The notes under the pieces were generated by a model. It was not told where the DNA came from and ran no database searches. It saw nothing but the letters and a program-made list of their open reading frames with translations. From positions 186,001-250,000 of the forward strand of contig NZ_JAFLNL010000006.1 of the NCBI RefSeq assembly GCF_017313785.1: a stretch of DNA of 64,000 bases, given 5' to 3'. How positions within the stretch are numbered: the stretch's first letter is position 1; the number at the start of each line of letters is the position of its first letter. This stretch comes from Flagellimonas aurea (GTDB taxonomy: Bacteria > Bacteroidota > Bacteroidia > Flavobacteriales > Flavobacteriaceae). A program made the position numbers and the translations under genes. Below, in pieces: positions 34,623 through 44,202 of this stretch.

Positions 34623-35894
34623 TCAGGATTTAGGTTCGTCTTCCTCGACAGGAACAAAATCTTTTGTAACAGGAAGCTCAAAAAGCTCCAAAGAAAAATA
34701 TGGTAGAGCAGCGAGCAGATGATCAAATATATCGGCCATTACATATTCATAATTTTCCCATCTTTTGTCAGAACTGAACGCATAAATTTCCAAAGGAATG
34801 CCCTGTGGGGTTGGCTGTAACTGCCTTACCATCAAGGTCATGCTCTTATTGATAGCAGAATGACCCTCCAAATAAGTCGTCACATACTTCCGGAAAACAC
34901 CGAAATTGGTGAGATTCCTTCCGTTCACCAATAATTCTTTATTGATTTTGTTATCTTGGTTGTAGGCTTTGATCTGTTCGTTTCTGGCACCAATATAAGC
35001 TTCCACCAATTGTATTTTCTTAAGCTTCTCCACTTCTTCTTCGGTCAAGAAACGAATGCTCTTTTGCCTTATGATCAAGGACCTTTTGATTCGCCTTCCC
35101 CCTGAAACCTGCATGCTCCTCCAGTTCTTGAAAGAATCGGAAATCAATGCATAGGTGGGAATGGTAGTAATGGTCATGTCAAAATTCCTGACTTTGACCG
35201 TTGCCAAGCTAATCTCTACCACATCGCCATCGGCTCCATATTTTTCAAAAGTAATCCAGTCCCCGATACGGACCATATCGTTTATGGTCACCTGGATACT
35301 GGCCACCAGGCCTAAAATGGAGTCCTTGAAAATAAGCAGTACCACTGCTGATGCCGCACCCAATGCCGTAAAAAATTTCCAAACGGTAGTACCGGTAACA
35401 ATGGCAAAAATGGTAAGTATCCCCACGATCCATGCGAAGATCATAAATACCTGCACGTAACTGTTTATGGGCTTATCCTTAAACTTGGGGCGGGTTTTTA
35501 AATAGTCATTTACACTTTTAAAAAACTTACGGAATATGACCAAGACCAGAAGAACAAAAAGAATCTTAATGGTCTTGAGTGCTATCATTTCGGCGTAATC
35601 AAAATCTTCGAACGCTACGGGCACAAACTCCAATAAAATGGTGAGCGGAACTACATGTGCCACGTACCTCGGAACCCTATGGGCAACCAAAAAATTATCG
35701 AAATTATTCTTGGACTTTCTGGCCAAGCGAACGGAAACCCCCCTTAGAATCTTCCAAATCAGTACATCGAGTAAGAGCACCAGTATTAGGACCACCAACA
35801 TCAGCACAATCAAATTGATGTAAGTTGCAATGCCTTCTGCCATTCCCAACTCAATCAGATAGTTATAAAGCAAACGACCTAAATCCTTGTCCAT
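34623..35894 (-). CDS. MscS-family mechanosensitive channel (YbdG-like)
   Basis: A 423-residue inner-membrane channel that opens on membrane tension during osmotic downshift. About five helices lie in the N-terminal half. The pore helix region FFTALGAASAVVLLIFKDSILGLVASIQV and the beta-domain GDWITFEKYGADGDVVEISLATVKVRNFD are clear. The TIPTYALISDSFKNWRSM segment is typical of the YbdG (MscM) branch rather than of short MscS. It ends 3 bp from deoD and is unrelated to the neighbouring catabolic clusters. Confidence 0.9.
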   Translation of the reverse strand: MDKDLGRLLYNYLIELGMAEGIATYINLIVLMLVVLILVLLLDVLIWKILRGVSVRLARKSKNNFDNFLVAHRVPRYVAHVVPLTILLEFVPVAFEDFDYAEMIALKTIKILFVLLVLVIFRKFFKSVNDYLKTRPKFKDKPINSYVQVFMIFAWIVGILTIFAIVTGTTVWKFFTALGAASAVVLLIFKDSILGLVASIQVTINDMVRIGDWITFEKYGADGDVVEISLATVKVRNFDMTITTIPTYALISDSFKNWRSMQVSGGRRIKRSLIIRQKSIRFLTEEEVEKLKKIQLVEAYIGARNEQIKAYNQDNKINKELLVNGRNLTNFGVFRKYVTTYLEGHSAINKSMTLMVRQLQPTPQGIPLEIYAFSSDKRWENYEYVMADIFDHLLAALPYFSLELFELPVTKDFVPVEEDEPKS

Positions 35895-36010
35895 AGTTTT
35901 TCTTTGAAAGAAATATGGTACAAAATTAAGGAATCTAATCCTGCTCCCAATAGTTACGATTCATGATTTTATTTCAGAGCACAGGGTGTTGACTTGATAA
36001 TGTGTCTTGG

Positions 36011-36049
36011 AAAAAATCAAGGACATCTTTGAACAAAGATGTCCTTGAT
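36011..36049 (-). terminator. Strong terminator of the phosphatase cluster
   Basis: A 16-bp perfect stem (36016-36031 with 36034-36049, ATCAAGGACATCTTTG arm) is followed on the minus strand by six T's. It lies just after the stop of the GDPD-phosphatase fusion gene, so it ends the leftward susCD-phosphatase transcript. Confidence 0.92.
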
Positions 36050-36055
36050 CTTATG

Positions 36056-37825
36056 CTACTTCAAAGAATCCAAGATTTTTTTAAAGATCTCTGTATTTTC
36101 ATAAACCCCGTTAAAATTAATGGCTCCAGGTCCATAGGCAAATACGGGCACCATGATTCCCGTATGGTCTACTGTTAAGAAATCCCCCTGTACCGTACCT
36201 TTTTCCAAATCACCTCCCACAATTCCAAAACCAGAGGTCTCATGGTCCGCAGTTATGATGATCAGGGTATTCTTATTGGAGTCCGCAAATTTTATAGCTT
36301 CAGCAATGGCAAGGTCAAAGTCCAACATTTCAAGAACAATATCGCTGGTACTGTTGGAGTGTCCACCGTTATCAATTTGGGCCGCTTCCACCATTAAAAA
36401 GAAAGGATTGTTCTTTGCCCCCAAAACCTGAAGCGTTTTGGCAACACTTTTGGGAAGTGCATTTCCTCTACCATTTGCCTTGGATGGCGCCTTATTGTCC
36501 CCTAGATAGATTGCTATTGGTTCGTCCAATCCACTGAAAGAAGAAAGGTCAGTGGTGGAAAATTTTTCTTCAATACTTTTCTTCTCTCCTTCACCACCGG
36601 CAACAAAAAGATTTAACTGACTGCGTTTTAAATCGTCTACCAGACCCGGGGTGTCATCCCGTTCTACCCTGTGGGCATAGAAAGATGATGGCGTGGCACC
36701 ATAAATAGCATCTGTTGAAACTATGGCGGTGTTAAAATCTTTCTTGCTCAGCTCATCGGTTAAATTGGGTAAACTTTCACCATTTGGTCCCACACCAATT
36801 GCACGGTTATTGGTCTTTTTCCCTGTGGCCATAGCGGTAGCCCCGGCCGCCGAATCGGTAACCAAGTCGTCATAAGAAGCCGTCTTGGACAACCCGATGT
36901 TTTTTAATGAAGTCATGGTAAGATGCCCCCTATTGGCAATCATGGCCGATGAAATCTGGGCAAGACCGTTTCCATCTCCTATCATTAAAATGATATTGGC
37001 AGGTTTGGAATCGGCATCATATTCATATTTGGGTGTATAAACCTCAACTGGCGATTCCAATGTAAAAGTGTTTTTGTCCACATCGTCCAAATATTGTTTT
37101 GCCAGTGCCGGTTTGTCCGTATTGATGAAATCTACTCCCAATTTGGCCAAACGTGCCCAGGCAGTCTTTGTATCCGGTGTGGCCCAGAACCTGAATGGTT
37201 TTCCGGATGCCTTGGCCATGGAAATCACATCTTTTACTTTGGCCAAATCCGGGCCGGTCATTCTTCCATAGCCGTTCCATACCGAATAGTTTTTATAGCT
37301 CGTGCTCACCAATGCGACCTTGCTCAAATCGATAGTAGCAAGGTCATCCAAATTTTGATGGTCGAACCAAATAAAATCAGGATAGTTTTTGTACTCTTCT
37401 GGTTTTGGTCGATTTCCTGAAATCACAAACTTTACGTTGTCGCCATCAATAAGTGCCGGGTACTCCTTCAATACTTCCTCCAACTTTTTCAAGGTGGCGT
37501 ATGTTTCTGATTTAATATCGATAAGCAATTGAAGTTCCCTAAGTTTTCCGGATGTTTCCAGATTACTGAGTTGATTCAAATATAGTTTGTCCAAAGTATA
37601 CCCTTCCACAATTTCTTCTTCCGCATGGGCAACATAAAGCTCATTGTTCCTCAAAAAAATATCAGCTTCGATGGATGATGCTCCGCTACTGTATGCATAC
37701 CAGAATGGCAATTCTTGTGCGTAGTCGTTATGCGAGTGGATTTTGTAACTGTTCTGGGCAAAAACTTTTCCGGAAATGAACAGCACTAATCCGGCAATAA
37801 CCAACAAACAGGCTCTTTTTCTCAT
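36056..37825 (-). CDS. GDPD/PLC-like plus alkaline phosphatase fusion
   Basis: A 589-residue secreted protein with two catalytic-type domains. After a signal peptide (about 1-23), residues 27-245 form a GDPD/PI-PLC-like TIM barrel with His30 and His32 (IHSHNDY), Glu53 and Asp55 (SIEADIF) and His67 (VAHAEEE). Residues 275-589 form a PhoA-type alkaline phosphatase with Asp284 (MIGDGNG), nucleophile Ser325 in VTDSAAGAT and TADHETSG for metal binding. One chain could thus hydrolyse a phosphodiester and then remove the terminal phosphate. The start overlaps the stop of the upstream phosphatase gene (37822-37825). The phosphodiesterase half is the less certain part, as no biochemical substrate can be read from it. 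Confidence 0.88.
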   Translation of the reverse strand: MRKRACLLVIAGLVLFISGKVFAQNSYKIHSHNDYAQELPFWYAYSSGASSIEADIFLRNNELYVAHAEEEIVEGYTLDKLYLNQLSNLETSGKLRELQLLIDIKSETYATLKKLEEVLKEYPALIDGDNVKFVISGNRPKPEEYKNYPDFIWFDHQNLDDLATIDLSKVALVSTSYKNYSVWNGYGRMTGPDLAKVKDVISMAKASGKPFRFWATPDTKTAWARLAKLGVDFINTDKPALAKQYLDDVDKNTFTLESPVEVYTPKYEYDADSKPANIILMIGDGNGLAQISSAMIANRGHLTMTSLKNIGLSKTASYDDLVTDSAAGATAMATGKKTNNRAIGVGPNGESLPNLTDELSKKDFNTAIVSTDAIYGATPSSFYAHRVERDDTPGLVDDLKRSQLNLFVAGGEGEKKSIEEKFSTTDLSSFSGLDEPIAIYLGDNKAPSKANGRGNALPKSVAKTLQVLGAKNNPFFLMVEAAQIDNGGHSNSTSDIVLEMLDFDLAIAEAIKFADSNKNTLIIITADHETSGFGIVGGDLEKGTVQGDFLTVDHTGIMVPVFAYGPGAINFNGVYENTEIFKKILDSLK

Positions 37826-38949
37826 TTTGCTTGATTTAAGGTTTTTAACATTTTATGGTAAATCTCGTTGTTCTCGTAAATTCCCTGAAAGTTTTCCGCT
37901 CCCTGGCCATTGGCAAAAACCGGAATTAACTCGCCACTGTGCTGATCGGTATTGAAATATACCGATACTTTTTCGGGAACCTCCTTTTTTTCTCCCGTAC
38001 TTTCATCCATCTGGTAGTGTTTGCCTATGCTCACTCCGCCTGTTTCATGATCTGCGGTGACCACCAACAGCGTATTGGGATTTGCTTTCACATAATCCAA
38101 TACAACACCGAGGGTCTTATCAAAATCCAACACTTCGGATATCATCATTTCTGCATCTTTGGCATGGCCGCCCCAGTCTATGTATGATCCTTCCACCATC
38201 ATAAAAAATGGTGCTTCTTTCCGGTTGAAATAATCCAAGGCCATTTTGGTGGCTTCGGACAAATAATCGCCCCTGCCTTCAATTTTTGAAGGGATTCCTT
38301 CATCTGCCAGCACATAGGCATTTTTTTTACCGGTTTCAGGTTTTGAAAGCTCCAAGGTATCCAAATGATAGTTCTTGGATAGTAATTCTGCGAAAAGATC
38401 TTTGCCATCTTCTCTTTGGTTGAAGAACTTTTTACCTCCACCTGCAAAAAAATCGACTTCGACATCTATCAACTGAGCTGCAATTTCCTCGTGCATATCA
38501 CGGTCAGTGACGTGTGCATAAAAACTGGCAGGTGTTGCATGTGTTATGGTGGTGAGACTTATTAACCCGGTTTGGTATCCTTGCTCCTGGAGTTGCTCCA
38601 AAATAGTTTCCCTTGGAAGGGAATCCGAAGACACTCCTATGGCTCTTTTATAGGTTTTCTCACCAGTGGAGAAGGCCGTGGCCCCTGCGGCCGAATCGGT
38701 AATGGTGTAATCCGTTGCCGATGTTTGATGAAATCCAATTTGTTTGAACCGTGAAAAATTCGGCAAGCTGTCGCCAAAATAATAGGCGGATGAGACTTGT
38801 GGCACACCCATTCCGTCACCAATCATAAAAATGATGCTCAAGGGTTCTTTGGAAGCTACTTGTTTCTGTTCTTGCTCTTTTTTAGTACTACAGCCCACCG
38901 GGCCTAAAACAGCCATTGCCGCAATAACCATTCGATATAAAATCTTCAT
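37822..38949 (-). CDS. Alkaline phosphatase lipoprotein
   Basis: A 375-residue PhoA-family phosphatase anchored by a lipobox (LGPVGC, Cys20). Metal Asp45 in FMIGDGMG, nucleophile Ser86 in ITDSAAGAT and VTADHETGG for metal and phosphate binding are present. I chose the ATG at 38949 because it begins directly with the lipoprotein leader; the longer frame adds 25 residues without a signal. It lies between susD (upstream) and the GDPD-phosphatase fusion, with a 4-bp overlap to the latter. It probably releases phosphate from esters captured by the adjacent SusCD pair. Confidence 0.92.
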   Translation of the reverse strand: MKILYRMVIAAMAVLGPVGCSTKKEQEQKQVASKEPLSIIFMIGDGMGVPQVSSAYYFGDSLPNFSRFKQIGFHQTSATDYTITDSAAGATAFSTGEKTYKRAIGVSSDSLPRETILEQLQEQGYQTGLISLTTITHATPASFYAHVTDRDMHEEIAAQLIDVEVDFFAGGGKKFFNQREDGKDLFAELLSKNYHLDTLELSKPETGKKNAYVLADEGIPSKIEGRGDYLSEATKMALDYFNRKEAPFFMMVEGSYIDWGGHAKDAEMMISEVLDFDKTLGVVLDYVKANPNTLLVVTADHETGGVSIGKHYQMDESTGEKKEVPEKVSVYFNTDQHSGELIPVFANGQGAENFQGIYENNEIYHKMLKTLNQAK

Positions 38950-39030
38950 GCTCTTTTTTTGTTGTTTATAAAAATGTAAGCGACAAGTGGAAAAACCAAC
39001 TTGCCGCTCAGCTAAAAAATACACCTGATT

Positions 39031-40776
39031 TTAATAACCTTCGTTCTGTTTCAAATATCCTGCAACATTGGATGCTCCATCTATTGCATCTTGTGGGATC
39101 GGGAACAATCTGTGATATACGTTGTCATCCGTTTTTTCTGTCCAAGTGTCCTCGTAGTGCCCAAATCGAATCTGGTCTCCTCTTCTGAAACCTTCCCAGT
39201 AGAGTTCAAATCCCCTTTCACGGAACAAAATTTCCAAATCAATCGCTGGTAATGCTGCCGGAGTTTGAGCCGGACGTGCTGTCCTTGAAGTTCTTACGGT
39301 ATTCACATCGGCAAGGGCACCTGCATTGTCGCCCAATCTCAGTTTTGCTTCTGCACGCATCAAATAAATTTCCGCCAAACGCATCAATACCAAATCAACA
39401 CTGCTATAGTTGTTTCCATTTGGAGATGTACGGCTAAACTGATACTTGGAAACACGGTAACCATTTTTGTGCAATCTGCCCTCGTTGGTAAAATCCACCT
39501 GCAAATTATGGTTCACATAATCCACATCCCTGTCAGGGCCATTTCCTTTTCTTTGAATCACTGGATAAATACGGTAACCTTCATCACAAGTATAAAAAGC
39601 ACCGTTCTCGTCCTTACGAGGTCCCCAAATTACTCCTCGGATGATACCTCTATTGATTTCAAAATCGTCAGCGGAAACACAGTAATAGTGGTCTTCATCA
39701 TTCTCGGGAGAAACTCCTGTCAAGTCCTGAAGCTCTGCTGGAATCATTTGATTTTCCTGATAGAATCTTGCATCTGCCTCTGCCGGATCTACATTCCCGT
39801 AGGCATCTACCCAAGTTTGATAAAAATCGGATGTAATTGCCGGGCCATCGGTTCCATCAGCACTTGGATGCTCTGGTCGAGGATACCAAGAACCTGCCAA
39901 GGACCAATAGGCCCAACGGCTATGTTCGTTGTTCATTACGCCACGCTGGTCCAGTGCAAAAATCAACTCTGGATTGTCGTGGTTATCATCGTTGAAGAGT
40001 TCAAAATACTCTGGGGACAATGAAAACATTCCTGAATTGATAATGTTATCGGTATACTCGATTACATTGTTCATATCTTCGGTAGTAAAATCCGGAGTTC
40101 CATATGGGTCGCGATACACTGCGGCGTTCAAGCTCAATCGTGCCAAAAAGCCCCAAACGGCAGCCTGGGTAATCCTTCCTGGGCCCCTGCTTGTATTGAT
40201 TACATCCACAACGGACAGTAATTCACTTTCAATATAATCGATGGCTTCTTGCCCTCTTAAAATCTCCGATAGTTCACCTGAAATTTCTTTCCTAAAGGCC
40301 AATCCCCAACTATCCAAGGTCAGCATGTTCAAATAGGCCCTCAATGCGATCATTTCGTACAGAGCTCCCTCTGCTTGTGTATCCCCGGCCTCGGCAAGAG
40401 GTTGCAACACTTCTATTGCCGTAATGGTTCTGGAAATATTTCGGGTCACTTCGTTCCAAGAGCTTCCCACAAGATCATTGCTGGGCGCGATGTCGTGTGA
40501 ATGGGCATCCAAAAACTTCCCGTTGTCATACCAATCCGTTCCGCCACGGTACGGCAATATGGCCTCATCTGCGGGAATCAGTTGCAATCCATAGTAGTTG
40601 GTATGCCTCCAAGTCCATGCTATTTGCCCATAGGCAGGGGCAATGGCACCGCTGATTGCTTCTGCCTGACCGCTACCCTCAAGGGATTCATCAATAACTT
40701 CTTCTTCAAGATCTGTACAGCTTATGTTGGTGAGCAAGCCTATTCCAAATAATGCTATTATTATTTTATTCTTCAT
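39031..40776 (-). CDS. SusD-like lipoprotein (phosphatase cluster)
   Basis: A 581-residue RagB/SusD-family surface lipoprotein (Cys20 in LLTNISC). Characteristic segments are MIALRAYLNMLTLDSWGLAF in the TPR-like helices, LVLMRLAEIYLMRAEAKLRLGDNAGALADVNTVRTSR and LFRERGFELYWEGFRRGDQIRFG. It follows susC by 20 bp and precedes the phosphatase genes by 81 bp. Its ligand is unknown; no glycoside hydrolase is linked, only phosphatases, so a phosphorylated compound is the best guess. Confidence 0.93.
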   Translation of the reverse strand: MKNKIIIALFGIGLLTNISCTDLEEEVIDESLEGSGQAEAISGAIAPAYGQIAWTWRHTNYYGLQLIPADEAILPYRGGTDWYDNGKFLDAHSHDIAPSNDLVGSSWNEVTRNISRTITAIEVLQPLAEAGDTQAEGALYEMIALRAYLNMLTLDSWGLAFRKEISGELSEILRGQEAIDYIESELLSVVDVINTSRGPGRITQAAVWGFLARLSLNAAVYRDPYGTPDFTTEDMNNVIEYTDNIINSGMFSLSPEYFELFNDDNHDNPELIFALDQRGVMNNEHSRWAYWSLAGSWYPRPEHPSADGTDGPAITSDFYQTWVDAYGNVDPAEADARFYQENQMIPAELQDLTGVSPENDEDHYYCVSADDFEINRGIIRGVIWGPRKDENGAFYTCDEGYRIYPVIQRKGNGPDRDVDYVNHNLQVDFTNEGRLHKNGYRVSKYQFSRTSPNGNNYSSVDLVLMRLAEIYLMRAEAKLRLGDNAGALADVNTVRTSRTARPAQTPAALPAIDLEILFRERGFELYWEGFRRGDQIRFGHYEDTWTEKTDDNVYHRLFPIPQDAIDGASNVAGYLKQNEGY

Positions 40777-40796
40777 TTTTTGAAGTGTTTTTTTGA

Positions 40797-43700
40797 TTAG
40801 AATGATACGTTTAAGCCAAAAACAAGGGTTCTTGTTTTGGGATAGTTGAAGTAATCTATACCAAAGGTCTGTATCCCGTCAATCGTCAAGTTTGAATTGA
40901 TCTCTGGGTCAAATCCACTATAATCGGTGATTACGAATAGGTTTTGTCCGGTTATGGACAAGCGAATGGCATTCACCAATCCATCCAGCCCTATCAACGC
41001 CGGGTTTAGGTTGTATCCCAATGTGGCATTGTTCAACCTCAAGAAATCACCGTCCTCCAAGTATCTTGTGGATACGGCATTGGAGTTGGTAATATCCTCC
41101 TCTGGAAACTGTGTGGCAATGGACGTGGTGTTAAAGTTGGAAGTCAGGAGTCCTTTGCTGAACAAGGACATTGCTGTATGGTTGTACACCTTGTTCCCGG
41201 ACACTCCATTAAAATTCAACCCTAGGTCAAAATTCTTATAGTTGAAGTTTAGGTAAAAGGCATAGATCAAATCTGGCAATGCACTACCAACCACTTTTCT
41301 GTCATCTGATAAAATACTAAGTCCGTCATCTCCGATTCCCAGGAATTCCTGCATGTAGAAGGCACCGATAGGCTCCCCATTGATGTTTCCATTAATGGTC
41401 GCATCTGTCTGTCCGGCCCCTTGTGCCGCTCCCGTGGTCAACACTTCATAAGGCGAATTGGACACCTCGTTCTTGGTATAGGCCAGGTTACCACCGATGT
41501 TATAGGAAAAATCTTTGCTATAGTCGCTATGGTAATCCAGAGAGAATTCAATACCGCTGTTCTTGATTTCCATATCCGGAATATTGGTCCAATATTTATC
41601 GGTAGGTTGAACAGGGTCTGCCGGGGTCACTTCCAACAAAATGTTTTCGGATACTTTGTTAAAGTAATCCAAGGTACCGGACAAACGGTTGTTGAACAGG
41701 CCAAAATCGAGACCAAAATCCAATTGTTCCGACACTTCCCACTGAATATCTGGATTTGCCAAACGCGTAAATATGGTGCCGTAAGGATAGTCTGCCAAAG
41801 TGCTTTCGTCACCATTTATCGGATAAGAGTCGTTATTGTCCCTGCTATCGGTAAAACTTCTTTTGGTAATTTTTGAAGGTATCTCCTGGTTACCTGTTCT
41901 ACCCCAACTCGCTCTTAACTTCAAGTTGTTGATGGTTGAATTGGAGCTCAAGAATTCCTCGTTCATAATGTTCCAACCGGCAGCTACAGAAGGGAAATAC
42001 CCATATTTATTGTTGCCTCCAAATTTGGATGACCCGTCCGCTCTCATTGTGGCTGTTAACATGTACCTATTGTCAAACACATAATTGGCCCTTCCAAAAA
42101 AGGATTGCAGCTCGTTCTCGGTTGCATAGGTGTTCATATAGGTGGGCATATCCTCGGAGCTGATCTGATCTTGATATTTTGGATCGATCCCGTTATCGGA
42201 GAAATCCTCCATTTCAAAACTTTTCTGGTGCACAAAGGTTTCTTGATAGGTGTGTCCGACCAAGAAGGTAAAGTTGTGCCTGTCAGTCATCAAATTGTAA
42301 GTCAAAGTGTTTTCAATAAGACTGTTCTTATTGGTCGTATAGATGCTGTTCAGTTCGCCCCTGACAAAATCTTCCAACAGCGAGTATGGTTTTAGCTGTA
42401 TGTCCCTAGCGGTAGAAGAGTAGTCCACACCCAAGTTCAATTTATAGGTAAGGCCTTTTACGATTTCTACCGATGGTGCCAAATTGGCCAGAATACGATG
42501 GTTCACGGCATCATCGCTATAGATTCGCTCTCGTGTCAACGGGTTTAGCATGTTGTCCAACAAAGCTGGCTCTCCATCTACATACAATGGCAGTGTAGGG
42601 TTCAATTGGAGCATATCCCTTACTATGGCATCAGAATCGGCACGAAGGTTCTCCGTTCTGGTAGCGGTCATATTGAACTCGATTTTTAATCGATCATTGA
42701 ATGCTTTTTGAGTTAAGTTCAATCGACCTGAATAACGCTTTAGGTCGTTGCCCCTAAGAATTCCTTCTTGGTCGTTAACTCCCAAAGAAGCTCGGTATGA
42801 GAATTGCTCGGATGCTCCGCTCATGGCCAAGTTAACATTTTTGGTGAAACCGGTTCTGCTAAGGGCATCTTGCCAATTGGTATTGGCCCCGCCATCATCC
42901 AAAGTACCACCTGCGGCAACAACCTCTTGTCTAAACTGATTTGCGGAGAAAACATCTACCTGATTGGCCAAGCTTGAAAAGCCTGTAGAAACATTCAGAT
43001 CCATTTGGGTCCTTCCGGCCTTGCCTCTTTTTGTGGTAATCACGATTACCCCGTTGGCGGCCCTTGCCCCATAAATGGCGGCAGCAGAGGCATCCTTTAG
43101 CACATCTATGCTTTTAATATCCTGTGGATTGATGAAGTTCAATGGGTTGGTCGGCACCCCGGTGCTGGTGTTGTCCAGGGCAAATCCGTCAATTACATAT
43201 AAGGGTGTTGTCCCGGAACGAAGACTACCAACACCCCTTATGATTACATCCTGCTGTGCACCCGGTTCTCCGCTTACGTTGGAAATATTTACACCGGCAA
43301 CCTTACCTTGTAAAAGCTGACCTGGGTTCATTACAATTCCTTTGTTAAAATCCTCGCTATCCACGGAAGAGATTGAACCGGTCACATCTGTCTTTCTTTG
43401 AGTACCGTAACCAACCACAACAACATCTTCCAACATGGTCGCATCTTGCTCCAATTGTATGTTAATGGTGCTTTGTCCGTTTACCGCAACTTCTTGTGAC
43501 TTGTATCCCAAATAGGAAACCTGAAGCACGGCATCATCCTCGACCTCAATGGTATAGTTTCCATCAAAATCGGTAATGGTACCGTTGCCCTTGCCTTTTT
43601 CCATTACGGATGCACCTGCCAAGGGAACTCCGTTTTCATCGGTTACCTGCCCGGTAACTGTCAGAAAAACCACTTCAACCACTCTTTTAGGGGCTTTTGG

Positions 43701-44051
43701 CTTTACATCTATGGAAATGGTATTGTTTATTCTTCTAAAAGTAAGGTCGGCGTCTTTGGCCATCAATTCCAAAACAGATTTCAATGAAACGTTTTGGTAT
43801 GCAATGTTATAGGTATTCTGTAACCTATCCACTTTGCGGTCATATACAAATTTGAAATCGGTTTGATCTTCAATTTGTCTCAGCACATCTACTACGGTGG
43901 CGTCGTCCACAGACAGATCCACCTTAAAACTTTCCAAGTTCTGACCTCTGGCATCGGCAGCAAGCACCGGATTCAGCAGGGACAAAACAATCAGAAAGCA
44001 AAATGTATGGAATGTCAACTTGATTAATTGTTTAATAGTTAGTGAATTCAT
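40797..44051 (-). CDS. SusC-like TonB-dependent transducer with STN domain
   Basis: A 1084-residue outer-membrane transporter. After the signal peptide (to about 32) comes an STN domain (about 50-115, VDVLRQIEDQTDFKFVYDRK) of the type that signals to a FecR anti-sigma factor. A carboxypeptidase-regulatory-like domain (about 127-205), TonB-box/plug (LEDVVVVGYGTQRKTDVTGS) and the barrel ending NYPKTRTLVFGLNVSF follow. The fecR-ecf pair lies just upstream on the same strand, so the cluster is probably autoinduced by its ligand from the cell surface, unlike the LacI-controlled SusC of the xylan locus. Confidence 0.95.
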   Translation of the reverse strand: MNSLTIKQLIKLTFHTFCFLIVLSLLNPVLAADARGQNLESFKVDLSVDDATVVDVLRQIEDQTDFKFVYDRKVDRLQNTYNIAYQNVSLKSVLELMAKDADLTFRRINNTISIDVKPKAPKRVVEVVFLTVTGQVTDENGVPLAGASVMEKGKGNGTITDFDGNYTIEVEDDAVLQVSYLGYKSQEVAVNGQSTINIQLEQDATMLEDVVVVGYGTQRKTDVTGSISSVDSEDFNKGIVMNPGQLLQGKVAGVNISNVSGEPGAQQDVIIRGVGSLRSGTTPLYVIDGFALDNTSTGVPTNPLNFINPQDIKSIDVLKDASAAAIYGARAANGVIVITTKRGKAGRTQMDLNVSTGFSSLANQVDVFSANQFRQEVVAAGGTLDDGGANTNWQDALSRTGFTKNVNLAMSGASEQFSYRASLGVNDQEGILRGNDLKRYSGRLNLTQKAFNDRLKIEFNMTATRTENLRADSDAIVRDMLQLNPTLPLYVDGEPALLDNMLNPLTRERIYSDDAVNHRILANLAPSVEIVKGLTYKLNLGVDYSSTARDIQLKPYSLLEDFVRGELNSIYTTNKNSLIENTLTYNLMTDRHNFTFLVGHTYQETFVHQKSFEMEDFSDNGIDPKYQDQISSEDMPTYMNTYATENELQSFFGRANYVFDNRYMLTATMRADGSSKFGGNNKYGYFPSVAAGWNIMNEEFLSSNSTINNLKLRASWGRTGNQEIPSKITKRSFTDSRDNNDSYPINGDESTLADYPYGTIFTRLANPDIQWEVSEQLDFGLDFGLFNNRLSGTLDYFNKVSENILLEVTPADPVQPTDKYWTNIPDMEIKNSGIEFSLDYHSDYSKDFSYNIGGNLAYTKNEVSNSPYEVLTTGAAQGAGQTDATINGNINGEPIGAFYMQEFLGIGDDGLSILSDDRKVVGSALPDLIYAFYLNFNYKNFDLGLNFNGVSGNKVYNHTAMSLFSKGLLTSNFNTTSIATQFPEEDITNSNAVSTRYLEDGDFLRLNNATLGYNLNPALIGLDGLVNAIRLSITGQNLFVITDYSGFDPEINSNLTIDGIQTFGIDYFNYPKTRTLVFGLNVSF

Positions 44052-44103
44052 AATTTCACATAATGTTTAAATGGTTATGATTATTTGTAATTATTGAACT
44101 ATC

Positions 44104-44142
44104 GACAGCCTATTTCCGCTCGCCAAAGTGTAATGGGCTGTC
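44104..44142. other. Stem-loop between fecR and susC
   Basis: GACAGCC (44104-44110) pairs with GGCTGTC (44136-44142) around a 25-nt loop. A T-run follows on the plus strand only, so on the minus strand, where the genes run, it is not a classical terminator. It could affect mRNA processing or separate fecR from susC expression. Confidence 0.4.
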
Positions 44143-44202
44143 TCTTTTTTTAATGAGTTTGTTTTTATGTCATAGTTTGTTGATGTTTGATTTAAGTTGG
44201 TT

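Noticed and set aside
44104-44142. Calling the fecR-susC stem-loop a terminator for the leftward operon
   Set aside because: The T-run follows the stem only on the plus strand, where no gene ends.
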